Positions 10,561-22,145 of a DNA stretch of 64,000 nucleotides are shown piece by piece. The number at the start of each line of letters is the position of its first letter. Position 1 is the first letter of the stretch. Both the position numbers and the translations under genes were made by a program. Under the pieces are notes generated by a model. The model saw only the letters and a program-made list of their open reading frames with translations, searched no databases and was not told the DNA's origin. Where the stretch lies: the NCBI RefSeq assembly GCF_036850765.1, contig NC_089495.1, positions 28,860,875-28,924,874 of the forward strand. The letters are read 5' to 3'. This DNA comes from Saccopteryx bilineata. Its lineage: Eukaryota; Chordata; Mammalia; Chiroptera; Emballonuridae.

Positions 10561-12183
10561 GTCCCCTAGCGTTCTCTGACAGCTAATGTATGCCTCGTTA
10601 ATTAACGATTACTGAGAACAGCCTTAGGCGTAGAATTGATATAATTTTATGCACTATTTTTGAAGAAATATACAAAGGTCAAAGTTATAAGGAAACTCTC
10701 AAAGTCCCTGACACTTAAAATGCACCCTAAGCCCTAATACTACTACCCTACATGAACAAACACCCCTCTGACCCACGTGATCCCTTTCAGATCTAGTACT
10801 TAGCAGAGTAGTATATCGAATTACCTTGGCTAAGGTCTCGCTGTGGGCTGAGAGGTAGTAGGCATGTCCTTTAGGGAGAGAGTTGCGTGTTTATTGTGGC
10901 TGAGGATGGATGGGTGGCAGTGGGAAAACCTAAAAGAAATATCAGTGGCTGAACCATTTCCTTTCATTCTACAACTGACAGGACTATAGGAATGTCTGAG
11001 CCCTCACTACCATGTCTCAACCAGTCAACTCCAAATAAGGAATAGCTTAAAAATGATGGTGAATATAGAAAAAAAAGGCTAAGGAATGATAAATGTCTAT
11101 TTCTTAAATATCAGTTAAGAAGCTACACTGAAATCCTGCCTATCTCTCCAACACTTAAATAGACAAAGAAATTTATTGAGAGAAAGAGAGAGACAGAGAG
11201 GAAAAACACACCACCACCAAAGCTACTTGGGTTTGGATTGGCTGTAGTATGAATCATTGGTTTTCCCTAGGAATAATCAAGAGTGTCATTAGGATGCATT
11301 AAGCATCATCTAGCAGGGCACGGGGAGTGCAGGGAGGAAGACAGGCTCTCTCGCTATTGCAGAATCGATGAAGATTACTCAAACTTGCTTGCAGAATATC
11401 CTCACCCCATTAGCACCAGACCTGTCTCTCACATTCAGTCTTTCGTGTCTTTTCCTGACTCTTTCCTCTGGGGATGGAGATCTAGCCCCGCAGTGGAGGC
11501 AGCCCCAGGATTTCCAGGACAACCACACGCTGCGGTACCTGGGAAGAAAGAGAAGAAGCAGAGAGGCACTGAAGGGCCTTTTCATTCATTTGTTTTATCA
11601 TCAAATTGTTTTGGACCCAGATGTCAGGGCTGGCTTTCACATAATTCTTGTCCTGGCTCCTTTCTTTCATCCTCCTGTGTTTAAATCCCTCCTCCACAGC
11701 CACCTTTGCCTGCCTCACGCTGGCCAGCCTGCTCCACTCCTCACTCCCTCACTCCTCACTCAGCTCTCTCCCATCTCCCGATCTCATTGTCTGTCCCTTT
11801 AAATGAGGTCACCCTGACTGAATGAAGGACACGAGGTTCCGAAGAGGTCAGACATTAGCACTGCTATAACTGCACTGCTACTGAAACTGGGCAAAGCCAT
11901 CCATCACCGGCTCCACTACTCCATTAGGCCTCACATGAAATATGCCCTGCTCTGAATCGCAGAGCTATACATCTCCCGGTCTAGACACCTTCCTGTTGTG
12001 TGAAGATCAATGCCGCTCGGTCATGCATCATGTGTCATCCAGTAGCCCTCACTCTAATAACCGTGTCTATTCTCTAGTCTGCAGTATAAATGATGGCGCT
12101 GAGAAAGTACTATATTATTCAGCAACCTTGGTCACTAATGGATTATTGGGTTTATTGGTTGATAATGTGAACTCCCTTTCTTT
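10561..12183. other. Unique non-coding sequence, no gene recognised
   Basis: Overlapping frames of up to 144 codons at 11283-11802 occur on both strands and have no recognisable domain. The stretch 11225-11320 and the AT-rich piece near 12060-12170 ('ttattggttgataatgtga') are repeat-free and could hold regulatory sites, but nothing definite is visible. Confidence 0.45.
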
Positions 12184-12197
12184 CTTGCTTTCTTCTC

Positions 12198-12257
12198 CCC
12201 CCCCCCTCATTTTTTGGCCGAATATCACTTTTATTTATTTATTTATTTATTTATTTC
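12198..12257. repeat. Poly-C run and (TTTA)n microsatellite
   Basis: About ten C near 12198-12207, then (TTTA)n at 12229-12257 in 'cttttatttatttatttatt'. These are simple repeats with no retroposon body recognisable beside them. Confidence 0.8.
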
Positions 12258-13502
12258 TCTCTATTTTTATTATTTTTAGCTCAGGTATGAGTGATGGTTG
12301 CTGTAGACTTCTGTTGACATACCCCTGTACCAAACCCCTAAAATGATGGTGCTCTAAAAGAAGTCCAATTAGAAAGTATAACCTGTGATCACCTATCAAA
12401 TAATGGACCAAGTCCAGGGGCAGTTATTTAGCCCTCTGTTTTCTGAGGTTTCTGTTAAGGTGTCTTTTAATAGAAGGAGGCCGTTTTAGAGAACCAAGTT
12501 CAGGTGGGGGACCCAGGAACTCCTAGCATCTCGTGGGGCTCAGTGTCACAGAGTCCCTCCTGCCAAACGTGTCTCAACTAGTCTTCCCACTCTTTTGATG
12601 ACTTACATTCAATACTGCCAGGTGCTGACAATTACTATTGTGACACTGGCTCCCAGTGTTTTCTCTCTGGAATGGGCGAGAAAGCAGGAAAAACACAGAA
12701 CGAAGAACTCTGCATGTTCAAGTTTAAATTTGGAGCCATGCTAACTCTAGAAAAAGAGATCGTTTCCAACTACCCGACATTTTGAAAGCATTAACACTGT
12801 ATATTAAACATGGTAAGATTTTATGAAGAAATAAGGTTTTCACTTGAGAGCTGCCCAAAGATAGGATAGGCTTCCCTGAAAAAGAAAGAACTTGTTCCCA
12901 GAATTCAAGCCGAGGGTGACCATCTGGAAAGACTGGAATAAGTAGGGCACTCGGATGTCAGAGGGAAGGTGAGCCAAGGAGGCATTTCCAACCTCAGGCA
13001 ACCTTCAGGTTCTGTGTTTTTATGATATTTGTGGCAAATAGCATGATACATACTTAAGGAGACTATCCGAAGAAATAGTTGGTACATATTTAAAGAGAAA
13101 TAGTTTTAAGTAATAGGTATTGGGGAGATTAGGTTACAATAGAGGCTGTGAATACTCTCTTTTCCCCACATGTTACCGCCTGTCTGAGCCGCTGCCTCAA
13201 AGCCCGTGCAGTGAATGCTCACCCCCGGGCCTCTCTCTTTATCTGTGCTTAGTTATGCTCAGGAACATGAACGCCGTGCCATTGGGACTCGTGGGCCCTG
13301 GAAAGGAAGCCAGGTGCTACTGAAAGATCTTCATCTGAGCCTCAGAACTTGAACTACCCAGCCATTTCCCAGACTCACCGGAAGCCTAAATCCACTTACC
13401 AAATGGTCAGTCACGCTCAGTTCTCTCAGGGGGGCCTGAGGATTTCTGTGCTCAGGAGCCAGCGAGGGCCTCACACCCTTCAGGGCCTGAGAGTCTGGGG
13501 AT
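12258..13502. other. Unique non-coding sequence, no gene recognised
   Basis: Repeat-poor, mixed composition. Frames are at most 67 codons and no RNA gene is seen. Confidence 0.45.
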
Positions 13503-14500
13503 ATTTTTTAATTAATAGACTTTTTAGAGCAGTTTTGGATTTATAAAAAATTTGAACAGGAAGTACAGGGAATCCTTATACACTCCCTCTCACTGCCTCC
13601 TGCCCCACCCCCACCCCCGTTTTCCCTATGATTAACAACTTACATTAGTTTCATGCATTTCCTACAATTGATGAGCCGATATTGATACAGTATTATTATG
13701 TAAAGTGGGTAGTTTATGTTAGGTTTCACTCCTTGTTGTACATTCTATGGGTTTTGACAAATATGTTGATTGTTACAATGTGGTACATAATAGTTTATCT
13801 GCCCTAAAAGTCCTCTGTGCTCCATCTATTCACTCTGATCTCCCTTTCGCCAAACCCCGGGCAACCACTGAGCTTTTTATTATCTCCATAGCTTTGTCTT
13901 TTCTAAAATGTCATATCATTGGGATCATGCAATATGTAGCCTTTTCAGATTGGCTTCTTTCACTTAGTAATAATGTGCATTTGAGTTTCTTCCCTGTCTT
14001 CTCATGTCCTAAAAGCTCATTTCTTCTTATCATCGAAAGATATTCCATTATCTCAATGTACCACAATTTATTGATCCATTCACCTACTGAAAGACATCTT
14101 GGTTGCTTCCAGGTTTTGGCAATTATGAATAAAGCTGCTATAAATATGCATGTGCAGGTTTTTGTGTGGACAGAAGTTTTCAGATCCTCTGGGTAAATAC
14201 CAAGGGACAAGATTGCTGATTGTGTGGTAAGAAGATGTTTAGTCCTATAATAAACTGCTGAACTGTGTTCCAATGTGGCTGTACCATTCTGCATTGTCAC
14301 AAGCAGCGTGTGAGAGTTCCTATTGTTCCTTACCTTTGCCAGCATTTGGTGTTATTGGTGTTTTAGATTGTAGCCATTCTAGTAAGTGTACAATGGAATC
14401 ACATTGTGGTTTTCATTTGCAATTCCTTAATGATGGATGATTTGAGCAACTTTTCATATGTTCATTTGCCATTGTTATTTGTCTTTTTACTGTCACAGTC
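13503..14500 (-). mobile_element. 5'-truncated L1 (ORF2 C-terminus plus 3' UTR)
   Basis: The minus strand at 13911-14345 translates to an open 144-codon piece with hallmarks of the L1 ORF2 C-terminus: 'NGTATLE', 'AKTWKQPRC', 'EWINKLWY', 'MEYLS' and 'SQSEKATYCMIP'. Below it (13503-13910) is the 3' UTR, ending in the A-rich end seen as 'attttttaattaatag' on the plus strand. ORF2 encodes the endonuclease and reverse transcriptase; only the tail survives. No target duplication was found and the upper border is approximate. It is too damaged to be active. Confidence 0.85.
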
Positions 14501-14684
14501 CTTGTTACTGCCCTTCCTAATCAGGCCCAGTGTCTGCCAACACCTCTAGGGAGCTATCAAATGTAGTTGCCCTGGGCAGAATGGGCCTCCCCAGAGAGGA
14601 TGCTGGTGGGGATGGAGGCAGGGGAAGAGAACAATTAAAATGCAGAGCACCCCAAAATGGGCAGGACACATTTCTATTTTACTT

Positions 14685-14830
14685 GCAGTTTTCTTTTTTA
14701 GTGCCATAACAATCTCTCTAGGTAGATACTGTTATTCTCATTTTATAAATAAGTAATCTAAAGTTCCAATCTAGTAGCTTACCTAAATCACGGTGTGTCT
14801 AAGCACTAGAATTGAGTTTCAGACTCATGC
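14685..14830 (-). repeat. MIR-like SINE fragment
   Basis: 'tgttattctcattttataaa', 'tagcttacctaaatcacgg' and 'ctagaattgagtttcagact' are the reverse complement of the MIR core, strongly diverged. Confidence 0.6.
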
Positions 14831-16788
14831 TATTTCATTCCAGGTCCAGCCACTTTCTGCTATGATGTGAACTGTGCCTCTCAGGCAGCAGAAGGCCCAG
14901 TAAAGGAACATCAACCACAGAAGTCCTTGTTTTCCTCCTCACAACTTCTTCAGAGGTACCAGTGAGAAGGTGACAGAAGTCTGGTTCAGAGAGTGGGGCA
15001 CCAGGCCCAACGGATTCCTGTGCTGGAATGGGGAAAGGAAGACCTACAATCTTCTTGCCAGAGCTTGTGCAAGCCATAAGCAATCTTGTAGCTTCTTGAC
15101 TGAATCTCTGAGCACTTAGCTCCTGGCCCCTAGCCTGAAAGGCCCTGTGCTGGGGCCAGGGAGTAAACCAAGGAAGAACACGGCTTTGCCCCAAGCTCCT
15201 CCTCCAAAGAAGAGTCAGTGCTCGGGTGGAGTCCATACCTATCTTCACAGCTCAGCCCATGAGGTCCAGGACACAGGATCATTCCAATCAGCCCTGAAGT
15301 CACAGGTGTAAAGATATTATCGCCCAAAGCGAGTGTCTTCCCAACATGCATGCAGGTGTTCTCCTCAGCCAGGAGAGGCAAGGTCGGGATGTGCCCTGGA
15401 GGGCTCCCGGAGGAGGAAGCCAGCTTGCTAGAGTGGCACAGGAGCTGACCGCCACACTCAATGGTGCCCCCTTCTCACGGAGGAGCAGCCCTCCTCGCTT
15501 CTGCTGCCATGCTGAGCCCAGCACTAATTTGTTGTTTGTCTGAACATGACAGTAATGTGTTTACCTAATTAGAAGATGTCAGAGTTCCTCAATGTGTAGT
15601 GGAAGCTGGGATTTCCTGATTAACCACAGGTATGGCCCCTGGGGATGCTCCTCAGAATGTGGGGAGGAGGAGAGAAGCTCGGAGGCTCCTGTTCCCGAGG
15701 CCCCTCCCAGCCATTCCAGGGGTCCCTTTGGCGCTTCTGGGCCTCAGCATCCTCTCTTATAAAGGAAAATAGAGCAGAGCCATCTAATTCCCCCTCCTGT
15801 CCTCCCACCAGAACCAAATGCATCATCCTGCTTGCACTTCTCAAAGGTGACAAACAATGTCAGTGGAAACCGCTTCCTACAGGGGAGCAATTTCTGTTTA
15901 CATATGTGATGCCCGCCCCCTGCAGAAATGCTGGCGGCCCTGTGGCCTGGCTGGGTTATCAGGAGAATGTCACAAGGTAGGGCTCCCACCTTCTGCCAAG
16001 GGAACAGATTTGCTGCCTGTTCTGAGGACAAATCCGTTACCAGAGGTAAGCCCTGGCATGGGTTCTTGGAAGAAAAAAAGGGGGAGAGGCTTAAATCAGA
16101 GTGCAAGAAGCAGGGTCTGGGTAATTACAACAAAACAACCTGTTTACAAGCTTTTGAGTGACGTGCCAACGTGGAGGCTCAACATTCTCCTTAATCTGTG
16201 CCCCTGAAGGAAACAAGCGAATGGAATCCTGTTCTGGTAAAAGCAGAAGTAGAGGAATTGGTAATAAAATATCACTGGCACACTTAACCCACAAAAAGAA
16301 CTAGGCATCTAGGCGTGAAATAGGTTCGCTGGTGGAGGGTCAGGAAAAACCAGTGCAAAACAGACAGCGAGGCTCCCTTTCGGAAATATTCCTGTTCCAC
16401 GCATTGCGAAGGTGGCCAGAGCTTTTCACTTCTCCTCTCAGAACTCCGATGAGTCCTAGGAGGAAAGGGGTGGGGCTGCCAGGGGTCTCCTCGCACAGCC
16501 AGGGAATCCCTCAGCAGCTGAGCTCTCCAGCAGACACATAGCCTAAGGCTACAGCGAGGCTCCGGGCAATTTTCGAACCAGACCTACATCTATGCCACTT
16601 CCTCCCAGAGGCAGCCTCCCCTTGATGCCCTGACCAGAAGGGAGTCCCCAGGCATGGTTGGACTGTCTTTTGTGTCCCTCTGAATCCATTGGTCTTCCCT
16701 CTTCACCACTCCATCCCCCAACTCCACCACTCAGATGTATCTGTGACTCCAAAACCTAACTGACCTTGGAATAAGACAAATGAAGCTT
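14831..16788. other. Unique GC-moderate non-coding sequence
   Basis: Several frames of 110-137 codons overlap on both strands (14835-16207) and none has a recognisable domain. The density of mutually antisense frames reflects composition rather than coding. No repeats are nameable here. Confidence 0.45.
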
Positions 16789-17009
16789 CTAGGGATAGTC
16801 AAACTTTTTATAAAAACCCGCCCACTTTTGCAATGCTGGTCAACCTGGCCCCTCTTGCCCACTAGTGGGCGTTCCAGCGGTGGGTAGTAGGGGAGCCCTG
16901 CGATTGGCCCACCATGAAAGCTGGAACGCCCACTAGTGGGCGGTAGGGACCAGGTTGACCAGCACTGCAAAAGTGGGTGGGTTTTTATAAAAAGTTTGAC
17001 TTCCCATGC
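16789..17009. mobile_element. Palindromic non-autonomous DNA transposon (MITE-like)
   Basis: Left arm 16798-16878 and right arm 16920-17000 are each 81 nt and are inverted copies with only 6 mismatches by eye. They enclose a 41-nt spacer, so one strand could fold into a single long hairpin. Each arm also contains a self-palindrome (cccactagtggg). It has no coding capacity. The arms and the outer 'ctagggatagtc' and 'gacttcccatg' recall bat non-autonomous hAT elements ending in CAGGGTAGTC, but I see no clean 8-bp duplication. Family and outer limits are therefore inference. Confidence 0.65.
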
Positions 17010-17930
17010 ATCAAGGGCCTGACCAGAGAAGGTGGCTTATCCGTCTGTTTTCTGGTACTCAGAAAGGAAGTAGGCTAACCCCCACTACAAGAGGAAGACA
17101 TGGGGAGAAGGAGCTGGAACACTGGGGCGGGAAATCAGGTTATAAAGTCCCACCAGAGAGTGTGTGGTTTTTTTTTATCAATATCTCCAAAAGAATGGGC
17201 AAATTAATCTACAAAATGAGCCTCTTACCTTCAATCTGAGAGGTTGTACTTCTTGCCTTGACCATCTCACTATGTGAGCGGCAAGATACTTGACGAGGCA
17301 TCAGCCGCAGTGTTGGGACACAGAAGAACCGTGACCCACCTCTGCCTCTCCGGCCTCCCTACAGAGCACGTTTTCGAGACCCAGCGCGCACATTTCCAAG
17401 ATATGCCCACATCAGAAAGCCTGAGGCAAACTCTTCACTGTGCATGCAGAGTTCCAAATGGTTCTGGCTTAGTTCTGGGTCAGGACATTTTCCCTTTAAA
17501 TGAACTTCTTTCTCTCCTACAAATTCCCCGACCGGAAGGCATTTCTGGTGGTGTTTCTGCCTGCCGTGTACCTCACAGTAAAAGAGGTCACTGGATGGAC
17601 AAGAGCATGCATTGGGTTTATAGCGCCCAAACACATGGCATGGTCAGTTTTAACACCCTGGGTCTGAATAATAAATAAAATTTAAAAATATTTGGGTAAG
17701 TCTTAAGACAAACAGACAAACAAAAAACCTATTTAAGAAACGAACATGATAATAAAGATAGGTATTTAAAAAAAAAATACTATCTTGACAATCTAGCAGC
17801 CCTAGGTTATAAATTGAACCAGGGATCTATACTTGAAATGCAGTTGCCTCTGAGTGGTATGTTTTACAACCAAACATTTACTCTTGTCATTCAAGCCTGT
17901 CCGCAAGACAGACAGACACGTGGTGTTCTG
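17010..17930. other. Unique non-coding sequence, no gene recognised
   Basis: The frame at 17274-17678 (134 codons) has no recognised domain and overlaps a minus-strand frame. A-rich low complexity lies at 17668-17790. Confidence 0.4.
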
Positions 17931-18111
17931 GAAAGCATAGAAATTCCGGAAGCTTTGGATAAGGCTGACCTGGATACTAATCCAGAATCTGATGATTACT
18001 AATCATGTTGTCCTGGACAAAATCTTTGAAGATCTTTTAGTTTTCGCAACTGTGAAACAAGAATAGTAATGTCCACATGAAGGTATAAATGTTAAATAAT
18101 CAGTTGCTCTC
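17931..18111 (+). repeat. MIR-like SINE fragment
   Basis: 'tggataaggctgacctggat', 'ttgtcctggacaaaatc' and 'caactgtgaaacaagaata' give the MIR order on the plus strand, very diverged. Confidence 0.5.
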
Positions 18112-18149
18112 ATGATGATAGTGATAATATCAATTATCACTATCATCAT
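18112..18149. repeat. Perfect 17-bp inverted repeat (hairpin)
   Basis: Arm atgatgatagtgataat (18112-18128), 4-nt loop atca, then the exact reverse complement at 18133-18149. The stem has no mismatch. It follows a MIR-like fragment, whose 3' half often carries GATAATA repeats, so it may come from local inverted duplication. No function is visible. Confidence 0.85.
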
Positions 18150-19040
18150 TAACTATAAGACAACCTTTCAAATAAGAGAAAAGAAAGGTCACAATGAAGA
18201 TTTTAAGGACATGCCAGAGAAGATAGAATCCATTCTCTGAGTTTGGACTTGCCCCAGGTCATTCAAGATCTCTTGGAAATAAATCTCAGGATTGGAGAGA
18301 AGTGTACCTCATAAAGAATGTTAAGACATAGAACTATAATTTCAAAATTCACACAAATTCGACCAAAAAAAATGCAAAAGACATAGAAAATACAGAGGAT
18401 CCCCCTTATTCAATGCTGCCAAAAATGCTATTATGTATTCACCCAACTGGAGTTTCTTCTAACAAATTGCCACTGAGCATATGGCCACCTTGGGCATTTT
18501 TTCATTATCCCAGAGTGTGTCTGCTGTCCCATGTCGGTAAACTCCATCTGTATCCCTGTCAATGGAAGAAATTTCCATCAGGAAATATCAGCAGGAATCA
18601 GGGGAAAGACCTTCCAATTTACTGAGATCGAAGGAAGTAACTGCAGGGTTCCCCGTCTCCCGCCTCTCTTTTTCCCCTACTCCAGCCAAAAAATGTCTTG
18701 TTTTCTTTCCCAGAGATTATCCCTCCACCCTCCACTGCCTGCTGGGGGGAGGGGGGGTGTCTCTGGACAGTCCCCGGGCACATGGTGCTGCACACGGTGC
18801 TGTACACGATGGACAAGCCTGTATTCTGGGTCACCAGGCCCTTCAGCTCCCCACTTGTCTTGTCCAGCGAGAGAATTCCAGGTGAAAATGAACCTCTGAC
18901 TCCTCTTGGATCCTGCCCCAGGGGAAACAAGGAGAAACAGTTCTAGGTGTTTGTTGTTGCTGCTGTGGGCCTTTGAATCTCTTCATTCTTGCAGGTGATC
19001 CATCAGGGACAAAATTGCAGGTGGGTTTTAACATCAAAAG
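18150..19040. other. Unique non-coding sequence, no gene recognised
   Basis: Five overlapping open frames of 64-122 codons at 18531-19037 lie on both strands around a G-rich piece (18745-18758). This is a composition effect and no domain is seen. Confidence 0.4.
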
Positions 19041-19050
19041 TGGTGGTGAT

Positions 19051-19445
19051 GCCCTGGCCAGTTGGCTCAGCGGTAGAGTGTCGGCCTAGCGTGCGGAGGA
19101 CCCGGGTTCGATTCCCGGCCAGGGCACACAGGAGAAGCACCCATTTGCTTCTCCACCCCTCCGCCGCGCTTTCCTCTCTGTCTCTCTCTTCCCCTCCCGC
19201 AGCCAAGGCTCCATTGGAGCAAAGATGGCCCAGGCGCTGGGGATGGCTCTGTGGCCTCTGCCTCAGGCGCTAGAGTGGCTCTGGTCGCAACATGGCGACG
19301 CCCAGGATGGGCAGAGCATCGCCCCCTGGTGGGCAGAGCATTGCCCCTGTTGGGCGTGCCGGGTGGATCCTGGTCGGGCGCATGCGGGAGTCTGTCTGAC
19401 TGTCTCTCCCTGTTTCCAGCTTCAGAAAAATGAAAGAAAAAAAAA
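19051..19445 (+). mobile_element. Ves SINE (tRNA-headed, long form)
   Basis: The head 19051-19127 is tRNA-like, with an A-box region 'tggctcagcggtagagtg' and a B-box 'ggttcgattcc', the internal promoter elements of RNA polymerase III. The body runs through a CT-rich tract and 'ccaaggctccattggagc', ending in an A-rich tail. Possible short duplication tggtggtg at 19041-19048 and 19446-19453. An extra internal 'gggcagagcat' repeat makes this copy longer than the one at 46 kb. A CTCF-like core lies at 19320-19334. It is not a functional tRNA gene. Confidence 0.93.
19320..19334 (-). promoter_or_regulatory. CTCF-like motif inside the Ves SINE
   Basis: 'cgccccctggtgggc' is the reverse complement of gcccaccagggggcg, which fits the CCACNAGRGGGC core of CTCF sites. 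Binding is not shown by sequence alone. Confidence 0.5.
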
Positions 19446-19454
19446 TGGTGGTGC

Positions 19455-21048
19455 ATATGCCTCCATGGGTGGGGCAGGCATACTTGCTGGGAGTGGGCTA
19501 GGTGGGTGGGGGAGGGCAAAGCCTGCACCGATTGTCTGATGTGAGGACAAGAGCATTAGAAAGTGCCATCTTTGCACCCCCTCCTATGTGCTCACAGTCT
19601 GACTATTGTATTGATATTTCAGTTCCGTATTGAACAGGAGGACCCTGGTTTTCACAATGCTTCCTCTAATGTTTTTTAACTACGGATTTAAATAGCCGTC
19701 ATGTCGACATAGTAGCTTCCAGTTAAATACCGGGTATGTGCTGCTTCTAGAAAACAGACTCAGGATGCAGAACCGCTCTCCTCCCTCGGCCCCCCACTCC
19801 CCGCACACTGAAAGGGAGGAAAGTGGAGGCAGGGACAAAATGGATTGTGTATTGACTTTCTTGGAGATGATTTCTCTGTATACACATATGTCAATTTATA
19901 TGATGCATTTTTCCACATTTATTTACGTGTAGATTTAAATGAAGGCTCTACTAAGACCTCAATTAACTATGTCAGCATTACAGCTCTCCGTCTACTGCAG
20001 GAAAAATGCTGTGGAAAAACTCTCACCATTTTAACAATCCCATTAATAACACAAGTCTCACTTGGGTGGTATTTGTGAAGAGAGTCTCATTGATTAAAGA
20101 GCCACTGACCAATTATCTCTGGACTTCATAGAACCCGTAAGTAAGTAAAAAAACTCTTCACAATTCTCCCTGGGTCAGATACAATGGAAAGAGAGATACC
20201 TGGAGTTGGATTTTGCAAGTTTATCTATTGGGAACGTATGCAGCCCCGTCAATGACAGTGTCCATTGAAGTGTGCACATCCCAATGACAGCTCAGGTCTA
20301 AGTTCCTGCCATGGACACTAGCCCATGAAGTGGGGTGGAGGGCCCAGAAGACATCAAGCTAAACCAAACTGAAGACACAGTTCTCTGATCTCAGCCTTCA
20401 TTAATTTCATTCTCATCTCCATTCGGACATCAAGAGCCACAAACTGGAATATTGACTCACCATTGCTCTCATCCAAATTCTAATCCAAAGCATATCTTAT
20501 TTTTCTCCTCCAACCCCTATATCACTTTGGCAAAGTAATATGAAACTGTTACCACAGTCTGGCCTATTCATCACCTAGCTCCTAGCTACCAATCTGCATT
20601 GTCTATAAAAATAATAGATAAAAATGCATTTTGTTTTTATTTGTTTACATTTTTTCCCCAACCCCATTTAAGGTAAACCTTTTCCATTTTGGAAAAACTT
20701 CCTCTTAACCACAATACCCTCTGCCTACAGCTTTTGATATGCAAATAAATCCCTTTCTAGCTTATGTCACAGTCACTAATATTCATGGCCTTATTTTTGT
20801 GGGTAGAATATACCATTTCTCAAGGATAAAATCCATAACTATTTCTTCTCTTTATTTCCACAGCACCTAAATTTATTTAATATCTAGAAGACACCTAAAA
20901 AATGTCGATTGAATAATGAACAGATAACCTTTAATTAGACTAAAGACATGCAAAGCATTATTTATAATATAGAAAAATTTGTGTTCCATTCATGCAGGTG
21001 GGTATGAGGTGAAGGTATGACAGATAGAAGCTGACCTGGGCATGTATT
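19455..21048. other. Non-coding sequence, no gene recognised
   Basis: Mostly unique AT-leaning DNA with no nameable repeat. Frames do not exceed 80 codons. Confidence 0.45.
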
Positions 21049-21480
21049 GAAAAACAAATATAAGAAGCCTGACCAGGCGGTGGCGCAGTGGATAGAGCAC
21101 TGGACTAAGATGCTGAGGACCCAGGTTCAAAAGCCTGAGGTCGCAGGCTTGAGCACGGGCTCACCAACTTGAGTGCAGTGGCTGGCCTGAGCAGGGGATT
21201 ATAGATATGATCCCATGGTCACTGGCTTGAGCCCAAGGTCTCTGGCTTGAGCCCAAGGTCGCTGGTTTGAGCAAGGGGTCATTCACTCTGCTCTAGCACC
21301 CCAGTCAACGCACATATAAGAAAGCAATCAATGAACAACTAAGGTGCTGCAATGAAGAATCGATGCTTCTCATATCTCTCCCTTTCTGTCTGTCTGTCTC
21401 TATCTGTCCCTTTTTCTGTCTCTCTCTCTCTGTCTCTGTCAAAAAAAGAAGAAAAGAAAAAGAAAAACAAATATAAGAAG
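21049..21480 (+). mobile_element. Ves-type SINE (long variant) with 19-bp target duplications
   Basis: The body 21068-21461 starts 'cctgaccaggcggtggcgca' followed by 'gtggatagagcactggact' (tRNA-derived head). It has repeated 'ggcttgagcccaaggtc' units, a CT-rich tract and an A-rich tail. It is flanked by gaaaaacaaatataagaag at 21049-21067 and 21462-21480, a perfect 19-bp duplication, so it is a clear and fairly recent insertion. Confidence 0.95.
21200..21275 (+). repeat. Internal 20-bp tandem units within the SINE
   Basis: 'ctggcttgagcccaaggtct' at about 21221 and 21241, with related units on both sides, shows the short internal tandem array that lengthens this Ves variant. Confidence 0.6.
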
Positions 21481-21724
21481 CTCAAAAAGAACAAGGTACA
21501 AAATCCCAAGCTCTGTTCTATCTGCAGCTTCCCCTTCTCCTGAAATTACTTCTTGCCACAATGATATAGGACTTGCACTGCTCAATGGAATACACAATCG
21601 ATCTTCAGGAGCCCATCGTCACAGGAAGAAGGGAAGAGGACAAAAAAAAATTTCTAAGCACATTTCACCATTGCTTTTGATCCCCAGCCAAGGTCTTCCA
21701 CCTGCAGAAATCCAACTCTCACAT

Positions 21725-22145
21725 TTCTGCTGCTCCAGCCGATAACAAAGATAATTGTTTCATCCACTTTGTCAAAGCTGAAATGAAAAGAGGGCAAAGC
21801 AAAATGATGCCGTCATAAATCACAGGGCCGAGACAGCAAAAGAGGGACAAGATAGCGACTTCATTAAGGGTTATGTATTGTGCCATTAAGTTGGCGGGGG
21901 GTCACCTTTTGTGTCACACCCGGCCTCTGTGATGCATTGCCAGATCTTCTTTCCAATAAAATTAAACGGAGATGTAAAACTGATTAGGGCCATGTTTGCT
22001 TCAGCCCGTGGCAAAGGGAATGGTACAAGGAATAATTGATATAAGATTGCAACTGACGCATAATGGCAGCAATTTCTCTTTCTGGTCATTTCATTGCTGA
22101 CCTTGCCCATTAAAATAAGCCCAGCTGTCTCGGAGAATGAGACAC
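21725..22145. promoter_or_regulatory. Candidate conserved non-coding element
   Basis: Repeat-free for about 400 bp with dense AT-rich transcription-factor-like cores: 'aacaaagataattgttt' (SOX-like and homeodomain-like), 'attaaacggagatgtaaaac', 'ggaataattgatataag' and 'ccattaaaataagccc'. It looks like a deeply conserved developmental enhancer, but conservation is untested. Confidence 0.4.

Noticed and set aside
13911..14345. Functional L1 ORF2 gene
   Set aside because: Only the C-terminal piece remains. The endonuclease and reverse-transcriptase domains are missing.
14835..16207. Cluster of 60-137-codon frames on both strands
   Set aside because: Mutually antisense frames without domains, consistent with chance in moderately GC-rich DNA.
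19051..19127. tRNA gene
   Set aside because: The tRNA-like head with A and B boxes continues into a SINE body and A-rich tail. It is the promoter of a Ves SINE. The same applies to the other Ves heads.
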